Source: Verrucomicrobiales bacterium
GTDB taxonomy: Bacteria > Verrucomicrobiota > Verrucomicrobiia > Limisphaerales > Palsa-1400
Assembly: GCA_028293405.1 (NCBI GenBank)
Contig: JAQGOW010000637.1
Span: 1-5,218 of the forward strand
Reading direction: 5' to 3'
Length of the DNA: 5,218 bases
The notes beneath the pieces are model-generated. The model saw only the letters and a list, made by a program, of their open reading frames with translations, was not told the DNA's origin and made no database searches. This document shows, piece after piece, positions 1 to 5,218 of this stretch (position 1 is its first letter; every line of letters begins with the position of its first letter). The position numbers were made by a program, and so were the translations under genes.

Positions 1-829
1 GCCGTTGGATTGTCGGCAGTTGGAAGAAGATGGCGGTGAGCAGGGTGCCGAAGAGGAGCATCGGAAGCCAGAGGGCGGAGGGTTGTTTTCGCAGGAGTGC
101 CAGGAGTCCGGCGATGATTAGTAACACTCCGAGAACGGCAAGGGCGCGCAGACCGAAGATCACGAATGTCCGGGCGCGACCGTTTTTGGCGAGCCATCCC
201 AAGAACAGACCGATGCAACCGACGAGCGCCATGCCGATGATTCCGATCCCGGGGCCCATGCCGTTCGTCCAACCGCCTCGCACAAGGGCACCTAGTTGGT
301 TGGGTTCGTAGAGAACAAGTTTTAATGGGCCGACGTAGACGTTTCCTTTACCGGGCAGGACGATGTTCACTTCTAAACGCGTCGGAGCGCCGCTCGCGCC
401 TTCGCTGTTGAAGGGCAGGATGAAGTCGCGCCAGTCGGAGGTTCCATTGATTTTTTTCATCTCGCCGTATTGGGCCATGGTGCGGCTGAAGAATTTTCCT
501 TCCGGCATGCCGGCGTTCAGGGGCGGGAAATAGCTCCACATCTCGAGGTAGCCGTCACCGCTGACGCCCTCGTATTTTATCTGGCCGGTAATGGCGTAGA
601 GGTGTTTGGAAATTGGAGGGTTGGTGATTGTGAGTAGGCGCGTTTCGAGACCGGCGTCATTCGAGGCGATTTTTAGAAAAGTTTGGCCGTTGGTTGTGAC
701 GACCGTGCCAGAGGTCGCGCCTTGGCCGGATTGTTGTATGGCTTTCCAATCTAGTGTGGCGACGGTTTCCTGCGCGGACGCGGCGGCGGCGAGAGTGATG
801 ATTGCAACTAGAGCGAAGTGGATTTTCAT
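1..829 (-). CDS. Secreted, membrane-anchored protein of unknown function (C-terminus beyond window)
   Basis: Translated from the ATG at 829, the frame stays open for 276 codons to the left edge, so the 3' end is missing. Residues 1-20 form a Sec signal peptide (hydrophobic MKIHFALVAIITLAAAASAQ, probable cleavage after ASA). Residues about 21-180 are a hydrophilic, beta-rich extracytoplasmic domain with conserved-looking blocks (YEGVSGDGYLEMWSYF, about 86-101; TSDWRDFILPF, 130-140; RLEVNIVLPGKG, 151-162), which suggest a galactose-binding or jelly-roll fold. Three hydrophobic helices follow at about 194-214, 221-246 and 250-270, with a basic loop (KNGRAR) after the first. The start overlaps the stop of the upstream DUF2089 gene as ATGA, so translation is probably coupled; a purine-rich AAAAGAAAAAG lies just upstream. 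From memory, similar proteins occur as hypothetical membrane proteins in Verrucomicrobia and Planctomycetes and end soon after the third helix, so perhaps 20-30 residues are lost. No catalytic motif is visible. I infer an envelope protein controlled by, or signalling to, its partner. Confidence 0.85.
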   Translation of the reverse strand, partial: MKIHFALVAIITLAAAASAQETVATLDWKAIQQSGQGATSGTVVTTNGQTFLKIASNDAGLETRLLTITNPPISKHLYAITGQIKYEGVSGDGYLEMWSYFPPLNAGMPEGKFFSRTMAQYGEMKKINGTSDWRDFILPFNSEGASGAPTRLEVNIVLPGKGNVYVGPLKLVLYEPNQLGALVRGGWTNGMGPGIGIIGMALVGCIGLFLGWLAKNGRARTFVIFGLRALAVLGVLLIIAGLLALLRKQPSALWLPMLLFGTLLTAIFFQLPTIQR

Positions 830-1143
830 ACGGACTTTTTCTTTTGAAGTTGATAAGTGGCGAGGAGTTGTTTGAAAGCGCTAGCTTCGAGTTTGCCGGC
901 GGCAAATTGGGCGCGGAGAAGGCGTTCGAAATTATCTTCGATTTTTTGGCTGTCGAGAATTTTGATTTTTTCGATAAGCCGGTCCAGACGTAGGCGCAAC
1001 GTGGGATAAGAGACGTTGTAGATGTCGCCCAAATCTTTCAGAGAACCCGAGAGAAGGATAAAGCGTTTGATGAAGGCGAGATCTTCTTCTTCAAGTTGAT
1101 CGAGCCACAGTGGGCGTTCGATGTCGGTGCGCTTATCCGTCAT
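826..1143 (-). CDS. DUF2089-type helix-turn-helix protein, probable transcriptional regulator
   Basis: A 105-residue cytoplasmic protein. Residues about 12-60 match the C-terminal half of the DUF2089 family: a WLDQLEEEDLAFIKRFIL helix, then GSLKDLGDIYNVSYPTLR (33-50), a helix-turn-helix whose SYPT.R..LD segment is the family hallmark, then a basic/amphipathic helix. Residues 68-103 form a second helical segment (EDNFERLLRAQFAAGKLE) ending in QKKKSV. Many DUF2089 proteins start with a Cys-rich zinc ribbon; this one has no cysteine. The start cannot move upstream to recover one, because an in-frame TAG lies at 1156-1158, only 12 bases before the ATG. No Shine-Dalgarno sequence is visible. The gene leads a two-gene unit, overlapping the next start by 4 bases. 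DNA binding and control of the membrane-protein partner are inferred. An inverted repeat upstream (1157-1176) would suit autoregulation. Confidence 0.85.
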   Translation of the reverse strand: MTDKRTDIERPLWLDQLEEEDLAFIKRFILLSGSLKDLGDIYNVSYPTLRLRLDRLIEKIKILDSQKIEDNFERLLRAQFAAGKLEASAFKQLLATYQLQKKKSV

Positions 1144-1156
1144 TGTTGAATAAAAC

Positions 1157-1176
1157 TAAAGCGAACTTTCGTTTTA
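1157..1176. promoter_or_regulatory. Inverted repeat, candidate operator upstream of the DUF2089 gene
   Basis: The 20 bases read TAAA-g-CGAA-ct-TTCG-t-TTTA. Eight of ten positions pair across the centre; the exceptions are one G/T position per arm and the central ct. It lies 13 to 33 bases upstream of the ATG at 1143, where a repressor would block initiation. The size and half-site spacing (CGAA/TTCG) are usual for a dimeric HTH protein. The dyad is seen directly; its binding by the DUF2089 product is inferred. Confidence 0.45.
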
Positions 1177-1180
1177 TGCA

Positions 1181-1186
1181 AGTCAA
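1181..1186 (-). promoter_or_regulatory. Possible -35 box (TTGACT) for the DUF2089 unit
   Basis: On the minus strand TTGACT matches five of six bases of the sigma-70 -35 consensus, and the inverted repeat begins 4 bases downstream. No good -10 box occurs 16-18 bases further on (the best is TTTAGT with a 20-base spacer), so this is a weak call. If it is right, the dyad occupies the spacer and -10 region. Confidence 0.2.
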
Positions 1187-1314
1187 AATTAAAGTGAGGT
1201 TGCGAATTGTTTATTTCTAGGTCAAACAGGTGAGTTGTTCACGTCGGAGGCTGCAACCTCTTGCTTACGAGCATGGCTCTGTTGTGGACGCAACGCAACC
1301 GTCTCTACCGACCA

Positions 1315-2457
1315 CTACTTCGCAGCATTTTTCGGCGCGGGAACGCTCGGGATGAAGCGAGCGGGTTTGCCGCGGGAGGCGGCGTTGGCGGCGAGCGCTT
1401 GCGGGGTCATGAGTTTTCGTGCGCCGCCGATGACGGTGTTCCACTGAAACGCGGGGCCGGGGTCTTGTTTGTCGAGTTGCACGTGGTAGTGGCCGAGAAT
1501 GCCCTGGTAGACATCGTATTGCTCTGTGGTGAGGACGTGTGGGATTAAAGCGCCCGGTTCATTCATTGTCGCTAACGCGGCTGGTTGAGCGGCGGGGCCG
1601 GTTTTAATTATCTGTCCGGAGGGAGCGCCGAACGCGGGTTTCTGGCGCGGGTAATCGCAGGTGATTTTTGGAAAGGCGGTGCACAAGGCGGCGGTGAGGT
1701 GCGTCAGCGCTTTGTATTGTTCCGGGGTGAGGTCGTATTGTTCGTAGAGCTTGCCTTGCACGATGGCTTTGATGAGTTGCGGGCGGGCAGGGCGGCCATG
1801 GAAATCTTTGGTGCGGATGCCGCTGGTGTATGGGGTTGTGTGGCCGTCTTTGTCGGTAAGTTGAGTAGGAACCTGGATGACAGTTTGGCCGGTGGCATCT
1901 CTTTTATACCATTCGTTCAATTGGGCGACGTCGCTGCCGAGGCGCGCGCCGAGGTTGGCGATTTCGATGCCGACGGAGCGGCCGTTTGCTTTGGTGGCGT
2001 GCGCGGCTTCTTCCTGCGCGTCCATCGTTTGATAAATGGTGCCGTCGAGGTCGAGCATGAATTGGACGGCGAGATGGCGTTTAAAGAGGGTGTTGAAGGT
2101 GTCGCGACTGGTTGGGTCGACGGAATAGTGGATGACGAATTGGTCGACATTCGAGCGCAGCAGTTCAGGCGTCCAACCCTCGCTACGAACATGAGCGATT
2201 TGTTCATCGGTCAATGGCGACTGGCGCACGCGGGTGGGCTTGCGTTCCTCGGGCGTGCCGACGGGGGCTTTGGTGTAATGGAAATCGTAGCCGCCTTGAT
2301 CGGTCCAAAGGACAATGGGCACGCCGGTGTGGAATCGTTCGCCGCAGACGATGATTTCGTCGCCGGTTTGGGAATGAGCTGTGGTGGCGGTGATCAGTGC
2401 AGTGAGCACGCAGCATCCGGCCATGGCGATTTGTCGGAGATTGAAATGATTCATCAT
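1315..2457 (-). CDS. Exported N-acetylmuramoyl-L-alanine amidase (Amidase_2/PGRP fold)
   Basis: Predicted to cleave the amide bond between N-acetylmuramic acid and L-alanine of peptidoglycan (EC 3.5.1.28) in the periplasm, for wall turnover or recycling. It has 380 residues from the first of two adjacent ATGs (2457; 2454 is equally possible). A signal peptide covers about 1-29, with likely cleavage after AHS. Amidase_2 marks are clear: zinc ligand His110 in FVIHYS; MLDLDGTIYQT (134-144); His153 in AAHATKANGRSVGIEIAN with Glu165; and the final GHYHVQLDKQDPGPAF, giving ligand His323, Lys330 and ligand Asp332. About 50 residues rich in Pro, Ala and Gly separate the CDYPR segment from the last ligand block, longer than in AmpD-type enzymes. 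The tail (about 350-380) is Ala/Pro-rich. No Shine-Dalgarno sequence precedes the start. The frame stays open upstream to 2796, but that part would run antisense through the next gene and would bury the signal peptide, so it is excluded. The gene stands alone, divergent from the GT-C gene. Confidence 0.92.
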   Translation of the reverse strand: MMNHFNLRQIAMAGCCVLTALITATTAHSQTGDEIIVCGERFHTGVPIVLWTDQGGYDFHYTKAPVGTPEERKPTRVRQSPLTDEQIAHVRSEGWTPELLRSNVDQFVIHYSVDPTSRDTFNTLFKRHLAVQFMLDLDGTIYQTMDAQEEAAHATKANGRSVGIEIANLGARLGSDVAQLNEWYKRDATGQTVIQVPTQLTDKDGHTTPYTSGIRTKDFHGRPARPQLIKAIVQGKLYEQYDLTPEQYKALTHLTAALCTAFPKITCDYPRQKPAFGAPSGQIIKTGPAAQPAALATMNEPGALIPHVLTTEQYDVYQGILGHYHVQLDKQDPGPAFQWNTVIGGARKLMTPQALAANAASRGKPARFIPSVPAPKNAAK

Positions 2458-2590
2458 AATGGTGTGTTTGACGTTACACGGTGTTGAAATGTTTCGAAGT
2501 GAAAAGATGACGGCTCGCCGGGTCAGTGAATCGGGTTTGTCGAAATACTTGCGAAGCAGCGGATGGACGTGATAAAACAGGGTTACCCCA

Positions 2591-4648
2591 ATGAACGCCA
2601 AATTCCAGCGCGTCCTTGTCGCTATGTTACTGCTCGCCGCGGTAGCCGTGGTGTACCTGCCTGTGCGCGATTGCGGGTTTGTCATCATTGCGGATAGTGA
2701 ACACCCGCAGAATTCCGGGGTCGTAAACGGGTTGTCGTGGCACACTGTTCGTTGGGCGTTCAGGCACATTGTCGCGGGGAATTGGTATCCGCTCACGATG
2801 TTGTCGCATGCGATGGACCATCAGTTTTTCGGTTCGAATCCCGGCGGGCATCATCTCACGAATGTGGCGTTGCACATGGCGAATACGGTGCTGCTTTTTG
2901 GTTTGTTGCTGCGAATGCTGCCGGTTCCGCAGGGTTGGAAGTCGAATTTGTGGCCGAGTGCGCTGATCGCGGCGTTGTTTGGGTTGCATCCGTTGCGCGT
3001 GGAATCGGTGGCGTGGGTGGCGGAGCGGAAGGATGTTTTGAGCGGGTTTTTCTTTTTGCTGACTTTATGGGCGTATACGCGGTTTGTGCAGAAAGCACCT
3101 AGCACCAGTCTCCAAGCTCCAGAGAAATCCCAAGCTCCAAATCCCGAAAACGAGCAAACAGCCTCCTCTCCCCAGCCCAGTCCTTCGGTGGAGGAGAGGG
3201 AGACGGAATCTGGACGTTGGAAATGGTATGTGATCACGTTGGTGGTGTTTGTGCTCGGGTTGCTGGCAAAGCCGATGCTCGTGACTTTGCCGTGCCTGCT
3301 GCTGTTACTTGACCTGTGGCCGCTCAACCGATTGCGTAAGGACTTCAGTTTTCGCAGTTTGGTGTTGGAGAAAGTTCCATTTTTTGTGTTGTCGGGAATT
3401 TTTTCGGTCATCACGTACTTCGCACAAAAGAAGGATTCGTTGGTGGTGGACTTTGCCACTTTACCGCTCGCGCCTCGTGTAGCGAACGCGTTTGTGTCGT
3501 ATGCTCGCTATCTCTCCAAGACGGTCTGGCCGGATTCGCTTTCCGCTTATTATCCCATGCAAAAATGGACGACGCCACAGGTCGTGCTGGCGGTTCTGCT
3601 GTTTGCGGGGATCTCGGCGTTGGCTGTTGCGATGGTGCGCCGGCGTCCGTGGGTTCTTGTGGGCTGGTTTTGGTTCGCAGGATTGTTATTCCCTGTGATC
3701 GGCATTTCTCAAGTGGCGATGCAAGCGATGGCCGATCGATATACTTACCTTCCGCATATCGGGCTGTTCGTCGTTGTGGTTTGGGCTGTGTTTCAACTGC
3801 CGGTTCGAGTGGCGAAAATGGCGCTGAGTGTTTTATGTGTGGCCGCTTTGGGGTTCGCCGGGATGTCAACACACCAGTTGCGGTACTGGAAAGATTCCGA
3901 AACGCTCTTTCGTCGTATCCTGGCGGTGACGCCAGACAACGATATCTCAGAATATTTTATGGGACTTTCGCTGCTGGAAAAACGTGACCTGGATGGGGCG
4001 AGGTACCACTTCGAACGCACGCTGGCGATGAATCCAAAATACAGCGGCGCCTATATGCGGCTCGGCGATATTCTGGTCGCTCAACGTCAATTGGAAGAGG
4101 CGGAGAAAAATTATCGGGCTGCGGTGAACGCTGAGCCCAAGGCAACGCTGTGCCATCTTAAACTCGGCAAGCTGCTGGCGCAAAAAGGTAGCAAGGATGA
4201 AGCGATTGAGCATTACCAGTTTGCTTTGCGAAACCGTCCTGAGATAGCCGATGCGCAGTATCAATTAGGCCAATTGCTCAATGATCGGCATGACGTGGCC
4301 GGAGCTATTGCGGCGTTTGATCAAGCGGTGCGAGTGAAACCGGATTTGGTCGATGCGCTGAACGATTTAGCCTGGGCGCTGGCAACGCAAGCGGATGCGA
4401 AATTGCGCGATGGCTCCAAAGCGGTGGAATTTGCGACGCGCGCCGTTGAACTGACACATCATAGTCGTCCTGGCATTCTCGACACACTGGCGGCGGCTTA
4501 CGCCGAAGCCGGCCGTTTTGATGAGGCGTCTACCACGATTCGCGATGCCATCCAGAAGGCTCAAACTTTAGGAATCGTCGGACTTCCTGAAGAACTTCGG
4601 ACGCGTTTGAAGCTTTATGAGGCGAAACAACCGTACCGAGAATTATAG
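2591..4648 (+). CDS. GT-C glycosyltransferase-like (TMTC/PMT-related) membrane protein with C-terminal TPRs
   Basis: A 685-residue integral-membrane protein. Residues 1-425 carry about 11-12 hydrophobic segments and the signatures of bacterial TPR-linked, O-mannosyltransferase-like proteins: NWYPLTMLSHAMDHQFFG (64-81), GGHHLTNVALHMANT (85-99), HPLRVESVAWVAERKDVLS (133-151), LAKPMLVTLP (225-234), and QAMADRYTYLPHIGLF (378-393). Residues about 452-660 hold around six TPRs, such as YMRLGDILVAQRQLEEAEKN and ALRNRPEIADAQYQLGQLL, for protein contacts. The family transfers sugar from a lipid carrier to an exported substrate; donor and acceptor are unknown here. The usual first-loop motif FVNYDD reads FVIIAD (30-35), losing one acidic residue. 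A Pro/Gln/Glu/Ser-rich stretch at about 169-205 is extra and repeat-derived. The start is the first ATG after an in-frame TAA (2573-2575); no strong Shine-Dalgarno is seen. The next gene follows after 14 bases, so they are probably one operon. Confidence 0.88.
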   Translation: MNAKFQRVLVAMLLLAAVAVVYLPVRDCGFVIIADSEHPQNSGVVNGLSWHTVRWAFRHIVAGNWYPLTMLSHAMDHQFFGSNPGGHHLTNVALHMANTVLLFGLLLRMLPVPQGWKSNLWPSALIAALFGLHPLRVESVAWVAERKDVLSGFFFLLTLWAYTRFVQKAPSTSLQAPEKSQAPNPENEQTASSPQPSPSVEERETESGRWKWYVITLVVFVLGLLAKPMLVTLPCLLLLLDLWPLNRLRKDFSFRSLVLEKVPFFVLSGIFSVITYFAQKKDSLVVDFATLPLAPRVANAFVSYARYLSKTVWPDSLSAYYPMQKWTTPQVVLAVLLFAGISALAVAMVRRRPWVLVGWFWFAGLLFPVIGISQVAMQAMADRYTYLPHIGLFVVVVWAVFQLPVRVAKMALSVLCVAALGFAGMSTHQLRYWKDSETLFRRILAVTPDNDISEYFMGLSLLEKRDLDGARYHFERTLAMNPKYSGAYMRLGDILVAQRQLEEAEKNYRAAVNAEPKATLCHLKLGKLLAQKGSKDEAIEHYQFALRNRPEIADAQYQLGQLLNDRHDVAGAIAAFDQAVRVKPDLVDALNDLAWALATQADAKLRDGSKAVEFATRAVELTHHSRPGILDTLAAAYAEAGRFDEASTTIRDAIQKAQTLGIVGLPEELRTRLKLYEAKQPYREL
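3095..3203 (+). repeat. Repeat-derived in-frame insertion with palindromic end inside the GT-C gene
   Basis: This stretch is C/A-rich, unlike the G/T-rich coding strand around it. It contains CCAAGCTCCA twice (3112-3121 and 3130-3139), exactly 18 bases or six codons apart, encoding QAPEKS then QAPNPE. It ends in an imperfect hairpin: CCTCTCC (3165-3171) pairs with GGAGAGG (3193-3199) around a loop containing CCTTCGG. The encoded SSPQPSPSVEERE has the look of translated intergenic REP-like palindromes, which I have seen in many bacterial proteomes as SPQPSP-type peptides. It falls in a loop between two membrane helices (about 150-166 and 212-226), where added length should be tolerated. No stop or frameshift results. 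The composition and repeats are seen directly; the origin by insertion is inferred. Confidence 0.6.
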
Positions 4649-4653
4649 AAAGG
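4647..4653 (+). promoter_or_regulatory. Shine-Dalgarno sequence for the SGNH gene
   Basis: AGAAAGG ends 9 bases before the ATG at 4663. It overlaps the TAG stop (4646-4648) of the GT-C gene, so ribosomes ending there could re-initiate. It is the clearest ribosome-binding site in the window and fixes the start of the downstream gene. Confidence 0.6.
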
Positions 4654-4662
4654 TTGTTCGCC

Positions 4663-5218
4663 ATGCGTCGTGAAAAAGCATTCAAGTTGGTTGCGGTTTG
4701 TATCGCACTGGTGATCGCGATGGTCGTCGGGGAAATTTGTTTGAGGGTTTTTTTCAAGGCGCGGTTGAAGGTGATCGAAGATGAGCGCAGCCTGGCTTAT
4801 CACTACGATCCGGAGCTTGGTTGGTTTCCAAAACCGAACACTGAAACGGCGATCAACGCATCGCGTCCAATCACGGCCAAGCACAACAGCGATGGGTTCA
4901 GGGACCGCGAGTTTGTCAGCAGCACAAATCCAGCGGTTTTGTTTTTGGGTGATTCGTTTGTGTGGGGTTATGACGCGGAAGCGCCGGAGCGGTTTACGGA
5001 CAAGCTTCAGGTGAAGCACCCGGAATGGACGGTGTATAACTGCGGCGTGAGCGGTTATGGCAATGACCAGGAGTATTTATTGCTGCAAAAGATTTTCGAT
5101 AAGTTCAAACCGCGCGTGGTTTTTCTGATGTATTGCACGGAAAATGATTATGACGAAAACGCCTACAGCATCGCCTATGGATTTTATAAACCTTACTTCA
5201 CCGCCTTAGCCGACGGAA
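4663..5218 (+). CDS. Membrane-anchored SGNH/GDSL hydrolase-like protein (C-terminus beyond window)
   Basis: The frame is open from the ATG at 4663 for 185 codons to the right edge. An N-terminal signal anchor spans about 7-30 (basic MRREK, then a hydrophobic stretch ending GEICLRVFF), putting the rest outside the cytoplasm. After a linker (YDPELGWFPKPN, 48-59; HNSDGFRDREF, 74-84) come SGNH blocks: block I FLGDSFVWGYD with the presumed nucleophile Ser98; block II GVSGYG with Gly131; and block III TENDYDEN with Asn161. The last block, with the catalytic Asp-x-x-His, would lie beyond the window. SGNH proteins of this shape are esterases or acyltransferases, often tailoring envelope or exported polysaccharides by adding or removing acyl groups. 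It follows the GT-C/TPR gene by 14 bases with its own Shine-Dalgarno sequence, which suggests both proteins serve one glycan pathway. The exact substrate cannot be told. Confidence 0.87.
   Translation, partial: MRREKAFKLVAVCIALVIAMVVGEICLRVFFKARLKVIEDERSLAYHYDPELGWFPKPNTETAINASRPITAKHNSDGFRDREFVSSTNPAVLFLGDSFVWGYDAEAPERFTDKLQVKHPEWTVYNCGVSGYGNDQEYLLLQKIFDKFKPRVVFLMYCTENDYDENAYSIAYGFYKPYFTALADG

Noticed and set aside
30..311. Plus-strand open frame near the left edge
   Set aside because: It is antisense to the membrane-helix part of the secreted protein and is Arg/Pro-rich, typical of a shadow frame.
1247..1260. GAGG-N6-CCTC inverted repeat downstream of the amidase, as a terminator
   Set aside because: Only four base pairs, with no U-rich run after it on the minus strand; too weak to call.
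1585..2487. A 300-codon open frame on the plus strand antisense to the amidase
   Set aside because: It is a shadow of the amidase gene: G/A/V-rich translation, no domain, and the minus strand encodes a clear Amidase_2 protein with catalytic residues.
2458..2590. Promoters for the divergent amidase and GT-C genes, including a short ACACGGTGT dyad and a TTCGAA site
   Set aside because: No convincing -35/-10 pair on either strand, and the dyads are too short to separate from chance.
2458..2796. A 113-codon N-terminal extension of the amidase frame
   Set aside because: It would run antisense into the start of the GT-C gene and would place the obvious signal peptide internally. The MM start at 2457/2454 is far more sensible.
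2851..3459. A 202-codon minus-strand open frame inside the GT-C gene
   Set aside because: The plus-strand product has well-conserved membrane and family motifs over the same bases; this frame is antisense with no recognisable domain.

Overview
The window looks like chromosomal DNA from a Verrucomicrobia/Planctomycetes-type bacterium, possibly a Pedosphaera-like lineage. This rests on protein style only: a long polytopic GT-C glycosyltransferase-like protein with C-terminal TPRs, a secreted Amidase_2 enzyme of the 'GILGHYH' type, a membrane-anchored SGNH protein, a DUF2089-type regulator, and mostly absent Shine-Dalgarno signals. No 16S or other phylogenetic marker is present, so the taxon is an inference.

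Left part, minus strand (1-1143): a two-gene unit. A 105-residue DUF2089-type helix-turn-helix protein (826-1143) is followed, with a 4-base ATGA overlap, by a secreted and membrane-anchored protein of unknown function (829 to beyond the left edge). The second protein has a signal peptide, a beta-rich extracytoplasmic domain and three membrane helices. A good inverted repeat (1157-1176) sits just upstream of the regulator and may be its own operator. The 171 bases 1144-1314 hold no gene and no convincing terminator.

Middle, minus strand (1315-2457): a 380-residue exported N-acetylmuramoyl-L-alanine amidase with recognisable zinc ligands. Its start faces the next gene across a 133-base divergent spacer (2458-2590), in which I could not place a convincing promoter.

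Right part, plus strand (2591-5218): a 685-residue integral-membrane GT-C/TMTC-like protein with about six C-terminal TPRs. After 14 bases and a clear Shine-Dalgarno sequence comes a membrane-anchored SGNH/GDSL-hydrolase-like protein cut by the right edge. The pair probably acts on envelope or exported glycans, but no substrate can be read from the sequence. The GT-C gene carries an A/C-rich, repeat-derived in-frame insertion at 3095-3203 and lacks one Asp of the usual first-loop DD motif.

The most interesting items are the DUF2089/membrane-protein module with its candidate operator, the palindromic repeat that has become coding sequence, and the altered first-loop motif of the glycosyltransferase. 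I see no mobile element, CRISPR array, tRNA or rRNA, and nothing that clearly amounts to a wholly new system.
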